Source: Kangiella aquimarina DSM 16071
GTDB lineage: Bacteria; Pseudomonadota; Gammaproteobacteria; Enterobacterales; Kangiellaceae
NCBI RefSeq assembly: GCF_000374105.1
Contig: NZ_KB893650.1
Span: 1,879,128-1,943,127, forward strand
DNA length: 64,000 bases
Direction of reading: 5' to 3'
Shown piece after piece: positions 1 to 7,805 of the stretch (its first letter is position 1; every line of letters starts with the position of its first letter). The notes beneath the pieces were generated by a model, which was not told where the DNA came from, searched no databases, and saw only the letters and a list, made by a program, of their open reading frames with translations. The position numbers were made by a program, and so were the translations under genes.

Positions 1-252
1 GGTAAAGCGCCATTGATAAAAGCCATAAACCGCCATCAACAAATAATAGACGTTAAGCAGCGACTCCATGAATAAATTAACGTCATAGAACAAAACCGTG
101 TAGATCGCTGTACTAAAAAAAGCCGCAACCCAACACCAGATATTTTCTTTAATCGCTAACAGAATGTAAGCAATGGCCAAAGCAACCGCCAGCCACTCCC
201 AACCTGAAGTGGCCGCTACTTGCTGGCTAAAAGTTTCAAAGAAGTCACTCAT
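1..252 (-). CDS. pnuT: PnuC-family vitamin permease, probably thiamine transporter PnuT (partial)
   Basis: Only the first 84 residues lie inside the window; the rest runs off the left edge. The translation has three hydrophobic segments (about 17-34, 38-53 and 60-80) and ends in a YGFYQW motif typical of PnuC proteins, which are inner-membrane facilitators of vitamin precursors. PnuC itself carries nicotinamide riboside, but this copy lies last in an operon that begins with a TPP riboswitch and a TonB receptor, the context of the thiamine-specific PnuT branch. The start is the ATG at 252, 37 bases after the stop of the small thiamine-binding protein. Family call is fairly sure; thiamine as substrate is inferred from the riboswitch. 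Confidence 0.8.
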   Translation of the reverse strand, partial: MSDFFETFSQQVAATSGWEWLAVALAIAYILLAIKENIWCWVAAFFSTAIYTVLFYDVNLFMESLLNVYYLLMAVYGFYQWRFT

Positions 253-289
253 CTGATTTTATTATTCGCTTCTCTATTAATCGGGTCTA

Positions 290-541
290 CTAATCGGGCT
301 TAACATCGCTGTTTAAAAACTTAGCAACAAACACCTGCTTGCCATAGGTCTTAAAGGAGTACTCAACAGTTTCATTAACCACCGCCATCACAGAATCAAA
401 GTCACCAAAAATCTGCGTACTCATGGTATTTACGATAGCCTCAACACGCTGGTCGCCCATCAAACGCTCGACGATATCCTGAATAATCGGCAGGAATTGA
501 TCGTCTAGCGGATACAGGCTCAACTCAACTGAAATCTTCAT
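290..541 (-). CDS. Small YkoF/MTH1187-type thiamine-binding protein
   Basis: An 83-residue cytoplasmic protein with the fold signature of the MTH1187/YkoF family: an N-terminal ISVELSLYPL strand, a helix containing IQDIVERL, and the MSTQIFGDFD segment that in this family precedes the second strand. Family members bind thiamine or hydroxymethylpyrimidine, usually as oligomers. It lies 19 bases downstream of the TonB receptor and 37 bases upstream of the PnuT-like gene, inside the TPP-riboswitch operon, which supports a thiamine-related job. A GAGGG Shine-Dalgarno stretch precedes the ATG at 541. Exact role (carrier, sensor or salvage factor) cannot be told from sequence. Confidence 0.78.
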   Translation of the reverse strand: MKISVELSLYPLDDQFLPIIQDIVERLMGDQRVEAIVNTMSTQIFGDFDSVMAVVNETVEYSFKTYGKQVFVAKFLNSDVKPD

Positions 542-560
542 TGCGTCATTCCCTCAATAT

Positions 561-2756
561 TTAAAAGCTGTAGGCAGCACGAACACCAACAATTCTTGGT
601 GTACCATACTGGAAATAAGGTTCGGTTTCATAAAACTTTCTTGGATCATTACCGAAGCTACCAAAGCCACGGTTAACAACCGTTTCGTCGGTCAGGTTGC
701 GCCCATAAAATTCTAATAGCCAATGAGTATCTTCATAAGTAAGCGCCAGATGCCACAATTGATAATCGTCAGCTTTAACCTGATGACGATCTGACAAGTA
801 GAACTCGTCCTTAAACTCGGTTTGTAGATTCAAACTCCAGTAATCGCTCAGATAAAAATCAGCGCCCAGCACCCATTGCAACTCTGGCGAGTGCGCCAGC
901 TCGCGACCAGTCAAGTCATAGGGAACCGGAGGGTTAGCGGTTAAGTCTGCCAAGACATGAGTAAAGCTTTGCAAGTTTTCGAACTCAGTTTTTAATATGC
1001 CCATCGAACCATAAAAATGCGCCCAATCCAGTGAACGCCAATTCCATTCAACTTCTGCGCCGTAGCTTTTGGCGCCACCAGCGTTGATGTTGTAGTCAGT
1101 GAAATTACAGGGGCACTCGCCGCCTTCCTGCAAGGTACGCCCATCTGCCTGCGACGTCACATAAGATTGCTTGGACTGAATGTCATCGCGGTTTTGATAG
1201 AACACTGAGGCCTGCAAAGTGAATCCAGCATCAGGCCACATCCCTTTTACACCAAGCTCATGATTAAGCATGTATTCTGAATCGTACTCGCGTTGTGATT
1301 CAGGCAGTTCCTGAGCCGTGTTAAAGCCCCCTGCTTTGTAGCCACGCGACAGTAACGCATAAAGCATGGTCTGCTCATTGGCCTGATATTCAAGAGAAAC
1401 CTTCCCACCCCAGAAATTTTCAGAACGCTCATCAGCAAACGGCTGGTTGTCATTGTAATCCGCAGTCTGACGCTCGTAACGCAACCCGCTCGCAAGAGTC
1501 CAGGCATTATTCAATGGAATGTCCAACTGTCCGTACAATGCAGCGTTGCGGGTGTCGTACTGATTTCTAAAATCAACGGGATTAAAAGTGTATTGGCGTA
1601 ACAGGTCGACCGACTGGTCGCGGAAATATGCGCCGACTACCCACTGATTCGATAAGGTGTCTGTGCTGCCCTGCCCACCAATCAGTTTCATATCCAGGCT
1701 AAGATTGCGGTTATCTCTTAAGAAGCGGTCAAATGACGAATACCACCAATCAAAACCCCAGTCATCGCTGTCGCACGGTGTGCCCTCACAAATCCCGGTA
1801 TGGCTCCAGTCTTCGTCATAAGCATAATCCAGTTCGCTATCGGCAAACGACAAGGTGCTTTGCAACTTGGTGGAGTCCCAAGCCCATTCAGCGATAAAAG
1901 AAGCACCGATGGTTTCCTGGCGATCATGTCCCGGCTCATCAGAATAGGTCTGGCGAGTATTATCCAGACTAAAGGCATCGTAGCCATTGTCCACATCGAC
2001 AAAAATCAGATTAGAGGTTAAGGAAAAACTATCATCCGGCTGATAGACCAGACGTCCTTTCAAGCTCGATTCATCATAATTCTGAGTATCATCGCGCCCA
2101 AGGAAAATATTATCGGTATAGCCATCGCTGCGATACTGTCCCACCGCAATACGATAACCCAGGCTGTCAGACAACTGGTCACTACTAATCAAGGAAGCGC
2201 TACGACCGCTATAAGACTCAAGGGAAGCTGTAAATTTCAATAGGTCTTCCTCAGGAGCAGCTGACACCATATTAATCAAGCCGGCCAAAGCGTTAGCGCC
2301 ATACAATGTGCCCTGTGGGCCACGCAGAATCTCAACTTGCTGCGTGTCCAGCATCAAGGCTCCGCCAGCAATACCCGTCATATCAATGCCATCAACAATC
2401 AGACCAACCGAATAATTGACCGGCTCAACAAACTCACTACGCTCGCCCACACCACGAATCTGAATAAAACGGCCCCGCGACGCTCCAGTAGCAAAGTTCA
2501 CATTCGGAGCCAGATTCAAAATATTATCAAGATGATAAGCATTGTTCTTACGAGCTGTCTCACTATCGACCACCGTCACGCTTGACGGTAAAGTCAAAGG
2601 ACTCTCAGTCAAATGCTCAGCATTGATTACCAAAGTCTCAATGTCGTCATCCATCTGCTCATCAGCAAGCGCCTGCTCATCAGCAAGAGCACCAAGCGAC
2701 ATCGCCAACAGACTGGTCAAAACAAGAGGTTTAAAAGAACGAATAGCGTGTTTCAA
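561..2756 (-). CDS. TonB-dependent outer membrane receptor, probable thiamine receptor
   Basis: A 731-residue receptor with signal peptide (n-region MKHAIRSFKP, cleavage after SLGALA), a TonB-box-like IETLVINA at about 38-45, a plug domain with PQGTLYGANALAG, and a long beta-barrel closing with the terminal aromatic AAYSF. It should import a scarce ligand across the outer membrane using TonB energy. The TPP riboswitch 160 bases upstream and the downstream YkoF-like and PnuT-like genes point to thiamine or a precursor. The start is uncertain: no ATG fits the signal peptide; the TTG at 2756 has TGGAG seven bases upstream and gives a clean signal peptide, while an in-frame TTG at 2771 lacks one. 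A duplicated ALADEQ sits just after the cleavage site. Confidence 0.85.
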   Translation of the reverse strand: MKHAIRSFKPLVLTSLLAMSLGALADEQALADEQMDDDIETLVINAEHLTESPLTLPSSVTVVDSETARKNNAYHLDNILNLAPNVNFATGASRGRFIQIRGVGERSEFVEPVNYSVGLIVDGIDMTGIAGGALMLDTQQVEILRGPQGTLYGANALAGLINMVSAAPEEDLLKFTASLESYSGRSASLISSDQLSDSLGYRIAVGQYRSDGYTDNIFLGRDDTQNYDESSLKGRLVYQPDDSFSLTSNLIFVDVDNGYDAFSLDNTRQTYSDEPGHDRQETIGASFIAEWAWDSTKLQSTLSFADSELDYAYDEDWSHTGICEGTPCDSDDWGFDWWYSSFDRFLRDNRNLSLDMKLIGGQGSTDTLSNQWVVGAYFRDQSVDLLRQYTFNPVDFRNQYDTRNAALYGQLDIPLNNAWTLASGLRYERQTADYNDNQPFADERSENFWGGKVSLEYQANEQTMLYALLSRGYKAGGFNTAQELPESQREYDSEYMLNHELGVKGMWPDAGFTLQASVFYQNRDDIQSKQSYVTSQADGRTLQEGGECPCNFTDYNINAGGAKSYGAEVEWNWRSLDWAHFYGSMGILKTEFENLQSFTHVLADLTANPPVPYDLTGRELAHSPELQWVLGADFYLSDYWSLNLQTEFKDEFYLSDRHQVKADDYQLWHLALTYEDTHWLLEFYGRNLTDETVVNRGFGSFGNDPRKFYETEPYFQYGTPRIVGVRAAYSF

Positions 2757-2914
2757 AAGACAACTCCACAAATAACTTATGTTTGGGCTATGCGGAGTAA
2801 CAACAGAAAAGACAGAAACTTGCAGCGGTTAAACTAACCAGACTTAATCCCTGTCGATAAATGGCTTAAGGTCGAGAATAATAAGCCAGAATCCCAAAAT
2901 GCAATATCTCTGAA

Positions 2915-3040
2915 CTCCCTGTCCCTACGCCGGTATAACCCGGATCAGGTTCTAAGGGTCTGGCGCTCAAGCAATCACAAACAGTAATCGCAATGAGCCT
3001 CATCTCAGGCTAAAAGCCACCCCTCGGGAATGCCCGACAT
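2915..3040 (-). promoter_or_regulatory. TPP (THI-box) riboswitch
   Basis: Read on the minus strand, this leader has the conserved TPP riboswitch parts in order: GGGGTGGC at its 5' side, CTGAGATGAGG, then ACCCTTAGAACCTGATC followed by CCGGGTTATACCGGCG and a closing TAGGGA. These form the pyrimidine and pyrophosphate sensor arms. It ends about 160 bases upstream of the TonB receptor start, leaving room for an expression platform that would hide the receptor's ribosome binding site or terminate transcription when thiamine pyrophosphate is high. The motif is unmistakable; the off-switch mechanism is inferred from the class. Confidence 0.96.
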
Positions 3041-3113
3041 TATACACGTCTTAAAAATAAACAGCGAATGGAAAGATATGTGGTGGTAATACAGGTGTTT
3101 TGGATGGCCGTAG

Positions 3114-3131
3114 GGTGCGTCGCGACGCACC
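3114..3131. repeat. Perfect 18-base palindrome in a degenerate GC-rich repeat
   Basis: GGTGCGTCGCGACGCACC is a perfect palindrome in an AT-rich spacer between the riboswitch and the ankyrin gene. It belongs to a short GTAGGGTGCGTCGCGACGC type sequence of the kind often scattered between genes in proteobacteria. Related but degenerate sequence follows at 3152-3201 and again at 4052-4100. Confidence 0.6.
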
Positions 3132-3151
3132 GCTCTTGGAGCTATATGTAG

Positions 3152-3201
3152 ATTAACTGGTGCATCTCGACGCAGGTCCTAGCCTAGGAGCACACCCACC
3201 A
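3152..3201. repeat. Degenerate direct repeat, copy 1 (beside ankyrin gene)
   Basis: The stretch has GGTGCATCTCGACGCAGG-TCCT followed by a run ending in CCCACC. A second copy at 4052-4100 has GGTGCCTCTCGGCGCAGA-TCCT and ends in CCCTACG. The two copies lie just outside the two ends of the ankyrin gene and match in about 20 of the central 25 positions, in the same orientation. Confidence 0.45.
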
Positions 3202-3211
3202 TACTGTAACT

Positions 3212-3985
3212 CTATTGAACACCTAAAGCTTCTTTACATATTTTTATGCTGACCTCATCACTTGTGCAAGCTGGCAAAGTTACAATATCCTTAATATACT
3301 GCTTTTCTATGGGAGATTTAGAATCATTCAAGACAAGGGACAAGAAGTCATGTTTTAGAGATGAATCTTTTATTTCACTTATTAAATCCAAAATAGAATA
3401 CGCATAAGGCACACCTGAATATGGATTCTTATCATTTAAATCAGTTATGCTTACAATTTTATTTACCATAGCAACATCGAGCCTTTCAATGGCATAGGTA
3501 AGTGCTTTTTTATTTCCACCATCAATAAGATCAGAGTCAACACCATTCTCTAGTAAGTAATCTGCCAATTCATGATGTTGATAAAATGCAGCCCAATGCA
3601 ATATTGTCTCACCAAATCTACTATAAGCTTTAAGGTCATCAACTTGTTTTGCAAGTGGCATAACACAATCAAGCTTGTCGTTACTTAACAAATAAAATAT
3701 CGCATCATGCAACTGACTATCATTAAGATTGCTAGAGCCTTTTTTATTATTCTGAATAACACTTAAGAGGGCTTTATCGTTATTGTTAACACATGAATAC
3801 ACCATCAAGTGATACAGTTCATCGGGACTTAAATCTGTAGTATTTAACCCTTTCTCTAGAGTTTTCCCATCCTTGATATAAACTAGCTCATTAATTGCAT
3901 CTGGATATTGTGATGCAAGCAGATTGCTCCCTGTGAACAACATCATTGTGAATATAAAAATCTTCATCACCAAACCTCGAAACAT
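3212..3985 (-). CDS. Exported ankyrin-repeat protein
   Basis: A 257-residue protein when started at the ATG at 3985, which has an AGAGG Shine-Dalgarno five bases upstream; the longer frame to 4030 would spoil the signal peptide and a start at 3967 is also possible. The N-terminus has a signal peptide (FIFTMMLFTGSNLLA, then SQYPDA). The middle holds ankyrin repeats, best seen in GETILHWAAFYQHHELADYL and the following ENGVDSDLIDGGNKKALTYA. It is therefore probably periplasmic and works by protein binding. Two cysteines near the C-terminus may pair. Neighbours are unknown membrane proteins on the same strand. Specific partner unknown; some bacterial ankyrin proteins of this size are immunity proteins, which is only a possibility here. 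Confidence 0.7.
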   Translation of the reverse strand: MFRGLVMKIFIFTMMLFTGSNLLASQYPDAINELVYIKDGKTLEKGLNTTDLSPDELYHLMVYSCVNNNDKALLSVIQNNKKGSSNLNDSQLHDAIFYLLSNDKLDCVMPLAKQVDDLKAYSRFGETILHWAAFYQHHELADYLLENGVDSDLIDGGNKKALTYAIERLDVAMVNKIVSITDLNDKNPYSGVPYAYSILDLISEIKDSSLKHDFLSLVLNDSKSPIEKQYIKDIVTLPACTSDEVSIKICKEALGVQ

Positions 3986-4051
3986 ACTAACCTCTTTAAT
4001 TATTGTATTAATTTTACAAGCATAGGACATCCTAGCTCAGGAGCCGCCTAC

Positions 4052-4100
4052 TAATTTATTGGTGCCTCTCGGCGCAGATCCTGCCCTATGGGTACCCTAC
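4052..4100. repeat. Degenerate direct repeat, copy 2 (beside ankyrin gene)
   Basis: Counterpart of the repeat at 3152-3201, in the same orientation. It falls between the 5' end of the ankyrin gene and the 3' end of the next membrane-protein gene. Direct repeats bracketing one gene can mark an inserted cassette, but no recombinase or target-site duplication is visible. Confidence 0.45.
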
Positions 4101-4107
4101 GAAAAGC

Positions 4108-4614
4108 TTAATTTTCAATAACGAAATCCCCTAACAGCCCCTCCTTAACATAAACCCTCTTATGAGATGAATCATCATTGGTATAAAAGATAACAACCCA
4201 AATTTTAGGTCTTAGCAGATCAAATGATCGTTTTGCGCGAGTATTAATCTTGATATCTTTAATGTTATCGAATTTGCTCTCTAGAAGAACTCTAATTTCT
4301 TCCTCTACAACAAGAGTCGGCTCCACCTTCCTATCCTCTATAGGGTAATACTTCTGAGTGACTATGACGCCTGCCGAAAAGGCAACAAAACACACGAAAG
4401 TGAGCTTATTCTTTAGGATAAACTTTAAAGTAGTAACGATTAAAAAAGCCAAGCCTACTAAAGAGAATAAGAGGAACGACTCAATAAACATTGTTCCGTG
4501 GTCGGTGGAATGAGGAGCGGAAAGGTAAAACAAACCAGCACCAATTAAAAAACTGAGAGCTGACTGCCAAGTAACTTTTAATATAATCTTTGAAATTTGA
4601 TAATTATCATCCAT
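4108..4614 (-). CDS. Unknown membrane protein with three N-terminal helices
   Basis: This 168-residue protein is not recognised. It has three hydrophobic segments (about 14-31, 44-66 and 70-86) followed by a charged domain of about 75 residues (KVEPTLVVEEEIRVLLESK onward) that looks like a small mixed alpha/beta domain. It begins 81 bases downstream of the first of three paralogous membrane-protein genes and lies on the same strand, so it could be cotranscribed. Its architecture (membrane anchor, then a soluble tail) resembles theirs in outline but I see no shared motif. AT-rich like its neighbours. Confidence 0.6.
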   Translation of the reverse strand: MDDNYQISKIILKVTWQSALSFLIGAGLFYLSAPHSTDHGTMFIESFLLFSLVGLAFLIVTTLKFILKNKLTFVCFVAFSAGVIVTQKYYPIEDRKVEPTLVVEEEIRVLLESKFDNIKDIKINTRAKRSFDLLRPKIWVVIFYTNDDSSHKRVYVKEGLLGDFVIEN

Positions 4615-4695
4615 GAGTGGCTCACCCCTACGTTTTAAGTAAAAATATATCTAGATTTTTATGTGCTTAAAATTATACTAAGCACAAACGAATCC

Positions 4696-5214
4696 TCATA
4701 AACCAGTAGCTTCTTTTAGTTTTTTGTATCTACTTGCATAAATTGCAGCAAATCTTTCATGAGCTTGCATGACTTTATAGCTTTTAGAGTCTTTGGTTAT
4801 TAGGCTAGTAATATAATCACTTTTGAAGTCTCTCCTCGTCATACCTTCATCAAAACCAGAATAGTAGTTGTGGTGATTTTTAGTAGATTTGAGACTTTCT
4901 AATTCCTCGAATTCGATATTAAGAAGTCGTGCGAACACTATTACTCTCTTATAAGTGATAACCTTTTTATCTAAGTAGAAAGTTGTAATCCTGTAATTTA
5001 GACAAAAGGATATACACAGCAACCCCGCGACAATAGCAAGTATTAGCTGGCCTGCATTTTCCGAATCGAACTCAGGAAACCAGTATTGTTTAACAATATA
5101 AACAGCCCAAACAATTGCAGCCATTAAACCTAAATACCCAATTAAATTGGCAATGTTTGAGGGCTTGTCAGAGATTATTATTTTATTGTTTTCATTTATG
5201 TATGAGTAATTCAT
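4696..5214 (-). CDS. Tandem paralogue A: unknown two-helix membrane protein, PH-like tail
   Basis: A 172-residue protein and the most diverged of three adjacent paralogues. Shared parts are an N-terminal polar strand (NYSYINENNKI), two transmembrane helices (about 24-42 and 56-73) separated by YWFPEFDSENAG, and a soluble domain beginning with a YLDKKVITYKR strand pair and ending in LKEATGL. The hairpin-plus-beta layout recalls bacterial membrane-anchored PH-like (YdbS/DUF304-type) proteins, but that is a guess. In the conserved central region this copy has NHHNYYSGF where B and C have HSYGG/HTYGG and YRNREH. Start ATG at 5214. Function unknown. Confidence 0.65.
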   Translation of the reverse strand: MNYSYINENNKIIISDKPSNIANLIGYLGLMAAIVWAVYIVKQYWFPEFDSENAGQLILAIVAGLLCISFCLNYRITTFYLDKKVITYKRVIVFARLLNIEFEELESLKSTKNHHNYYSGFDEGMTRRDFKSDYITSLITKDSKSYKVMQAHERFAAIYASRYKKLKEATGL

Positions 5215-5270
5215 TTTTTCCCTTATGTAACTTAATGAACCATGTGGTAAGAGTATACTTAAAGTAAAGC

Positions 5271-5801
5271 TTAACTATCCAATAAGACTAAACCTGTTCT
5301 TTTTCTAAGCATATTAAGGTATTCGAAGTATTTTTCCCAAAACCTTCCATGTATATGGAACAGTTTAATTTTTTTACCTGAGTTTAAGACTAGGAAAGAA
5401 CTAAAACTATGGTTAGGAGAGATATGTTCTCTATTCCTATATTGCCCCCCATAAGAGTGATCATTTCTTACCGACTTAACCCCTATCACCTCCCACATTT
5501 TTAAATAAATCGTTCTTGAAAAGACCAGGTGCTTTACAATTATTATACTGTCAGACTTTAGATCGAAATAAACTGTTTTATAGTTGAAACTAAAAAATAC
5601 AGTCAACGCTATAAGTAAAACTGGATAGAATGCCCATCCCGCATTCTTAGTATCGAATTCAGGGAGCCAGTACTGATATACGATGTAGGCTAACCATAGA
5701 AAAGCAAAAATCAATAATAAAGAACCTATGACTCTACCTTTTAAGCTAGGTTTATTACTTATTGTTATCACATCATTTTTGTCTGAAAATTTATAAGTCA
5801 T
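5271..5801 (-). CDS. Tandem paralogue B: unknown two-helix membrane protein
   Basis: A 176-residue paralogue of the genes on either side. It has KPSLKGRVIGSLLL entering helix 1, the YWLPEFDTKNAG loop between the helices, and a soluble tail with NDHSYGGQYRNREHISPNHS, FLVLNSGKKIKLF, HGRFWEKY and a RTGL ending. Copy C carries nearly the same tail motifs, so B and C are the closer pair. Start ATG at 5801, 56 bases upstream of copy A. No catalytic motif is recognised; the conserved His, Tyr and Arg residues in YRNREH are the best candidates for a functional site. Confidence 0.65.
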   Translation of the reverse strand: MTYKFSDKNDVITISNKPSLKGRVIGSLLLIFAFLWLAYIVYQYWLPEFDTKNAGWAFYPVLLIALTVFFSFNYKTVYFDLKSDSIIIVKHLVFSRTIYLKMWEVIGVKSVRNDHSYGGQYRNREHISPNHSFSSFLVLNSGKKIKLFHIHGRFWEKYFEYLNMLRKRTGLVLLDS

Positions 5802-5930
5802 TTCTTTTATTACTTATTAGAGTTATTTAGCAGCAATCCATCAATCTACTGCTTTTAAAGCACGAATTGAAGCTTAGATTAAACTTTCGTTAATTGTCTT
5901 TTATTATAGCTCGAATACCTTAGCTTGAGC

Positions 5931-6446
5931 TTATAGTCCAGTAACCACTTTCAATTCGTTCAAGTACTTAACATACTTTTCACCATAAGTTCCATGGGCC
6001 TGAAATAATTTAATCCTCTGCCCATTTTCAAGAACTAGATAACTAATAAAGCTATGATTAGGTTGCAAATGCTCTCTATTCCTGTAGTTTCCACCATAAG
6101 TATGGTCAGCCCTAATTGAAGATATTTCTTGTACTTCTGAAAAGCTAAAATGCAGTTTTTTTTGAAAAACCCGCGTGAGTTCAAGAGTGATTCGTTTTTT
6201 TTGCACATCTACGATTATAGTTTTATAAGTAAAACAAAAGTAGCAAGTAAGAAGTATCAGGACAATAGGAAAGATTGCAGCCCCCGCATTATCCCTGTCG
6301 AAATCAGGAAACCAATAAGCATATAAGATGTAACCAAGCCATAAAATCGACAGCAGTATAAGCAGCTTCCCTATCAGGCTACCTGTAGGGGTGACTTTAT
6401 TGCTAAGTCGAACAATATTATTTTCGTGAGAATATGTATAATTCAT
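5931..6446 (-). CDS. Tandem paralogue C: unknown two-helix membrane protein
   Basis: A 171-residue protein and the first of the three in transcription order. It has helices at about 24-42 and 55-72 around YWFPDFDRDNAG, then DVQKKRITLELTRVF, the motif HTYGGNYRNREHLQPNHSF, LVLENGQRIKLFQAHG, and the ending KYLNELKVVTGL. The 129-base gap to copy B is AT-rich. The upstream region to 6719 should hold the promoter for the group. Family function is unknown; three retained copies suggest either dosage need or diversification against different partners. Confidence 0.65.
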   Translation of the reverse strand: MNYTYSHENNIVRLSNKVTPTGSLIGKLLILLSILWLGYILYAYWFPDFDRDNAGAAIFPIVLILLTCYFCFTYKTIIVDVQKKRITLELTRVFQKKLHFSFSEVQEISSIRADHTYGGNYRNREHLQPNHSFISYLVLENGQRIKLFQAHGTYGEKYVKYLNELKVVTGL

Positions 6447-6740
6447 TCTTGTTTATTTAAGTAAAAAGATGTTAAACATTTTAAAGCGTGTTCAGAAAGC
6501 ACCTACCCTACTTCTAAAATATCAATTTGTCACGCAGCACTTAAATCAAGCTTATACAAATTACTTCGCCTTAATGTTCTCTTCACTTGCTATTTATCAT
6601 AATTACTCCGCATGGATAACCAGACTATAAGTTATTTGAACACGACTTCTTTATCCCTCTAATAAAAGTTATACTTCTGCCAACTTGTTGAATATACGAA
6701 TGTCTCCCCTTACGCGGGATTGGCAAAGATTGAGCAATCT

Positions 6741-7760
6741 ATGAAGAAGAAAAAAGTTTATATCGCTTATACCGGCGGTACAATTGGGATGAAGCCTAGT
6801 GATAAGGGTTTTGTGCCGCAGGAGGGTTTTCTGGAGAATACTCTAGCGAGCTTTCATGAGTTTAAGCATCCGGATATGCCGGAGATTACGATTCGTGATT
6901 ACGCGGAGCCAATTGATTCAGCAAATATGACTCCTGAGGATTGGTATCTGATTGCGCAGGATATTCAGGGCAATTACGACGATTACGATGGCTTTGTGGT
7001 GTTGCATGGCACCGATACCATGGCTTATACGGCGTCAGCTTTGTCATTTATGCTTGAGGGTTTGCAGAAGCCTGTGATTCTGACCGGGTCGCAAATTCCT
7101 TTGACGCAACTACGCACCGATGCGCGCGATAACCTGATTAATGCAGTGTATCTGGCGGCTAACCACCCTATTCCTGAAGTCTGTTTGTTTTTCCATGATC
7201 ATCTGCATCGCGGCAATCGTTGCAGCAAAACCGATGCCGATGGTTTCGCAGCATTTTCGTCACCGAACATGCCACCGCTGGCCAGTATCGGCAGCACCAT
7301 TAAAGTGCGCGAGCATTTAATCTTTAAGCAAAACAAACCAGGGCTGAATGTCCAAAAGTTCAGCTCGCCCAAGATTGCGATACTGACTCTTTTCCCTGGT
7401 ATTTCTGCTGATTTGGTAAAAGGCTTCTTAAGCCAACCACTGGATGGGGTTGTGTTGCAGTCTTATGGCTCAGGCAATGCACCGATTAAGAATCAGGCTT
7501 TGATGGACGCTATTCGCGAAGCCTGCGCCAATGGCCAGGTGATCGTTAACTGCACCCAATGCTTAAAAGGCAGCGTTAACATGGCGACCTATGAAACCGG
7601 CAACTTGTTGATGGATGCTGGCGTGATTTCGGGTTATGACATGACCACCGAAGCGGCACTGGCAAAGTTGTATTATTTGTTTAGCCGCGGATTGGATAGG
7701 CAGACGATTCGAGAAAAGATGATGGATAATTTACGGGGGGAGTTAACAATCCCTCAATAA
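6741..7760 (+). CDS. ansA: Cytoplasmic L-asparaginase I
   Basis: A 339-residue enzyme that hydrolyses asparagine to aspartate and ammonia in the cytoplasm. Two conserved threonine motifs are present: YTGGTIGM near the N-terminus, holding the nucleophilic Thr, and VLHGTDTMAYTASAL holding the second Thr-Asp pair. No signal peptide is seen, and the length equals E. coli AnsA (338). I chose the ATG at 6741 because MKKKKVYIAYTGG then aligns with the start of E. coli AnsA; an in-frame TTG at 6720 would add seven residues. It is followed by a strong terminator shared with the convergent lysine gene. Confidence 0.9.
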   Translation: MKKKKVYIAYTGGTIGMKPSDKGFVPQEGFLENTLASFHEFKHPDMPEITIRDYAEPIDSANMTPEDWYLIAQDIQGNYDDYDGFVVLHGTDTMAYTASALSFMLEGLQKPVILTGSQIPLTQLRTDARDNLINAVYLAANHPIPEVCLFFHDHLHRGNRCSKTDADGFAAFSSPNMPPLASIGSTIKVREHLIFKQNKPGLNVQKFSSPKIAILTLFPGISADLVKGFLSQPLDGVVLQSYGSGNAPIKNQALMDAIREACANGQVIVNCTQCLKGSVNMATYETGNLLMDAGVISGYDMTTEAALAKLYYLFSRGLDRQTIREKMMDNLRGELTIPQ

Positions 7761-7762
7761 AC

Positions 7763-7788
7763 AAAAAGCTCCCGAGGGAGCTTTTTTT
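7763..7788. terminator. Bidirectional terminator between ansA and the lysine reductase gene
   Basis: AGCTCCC-GA-GGGAGCT is a perfect seven-base stem flanked by A and T runs on both sides, so it can stop transcription from both converging genes. Confidence 0.9.
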
Positions 7789-7805
7789 ATGCGCTTTCTT
7801 CTAAA

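Noticed and set aside
4696..6446. Three paralogues as possible assembly artefact
   Set aside because: The copies differ too much in sequence to be duplicated reads; they are diverged real genes.
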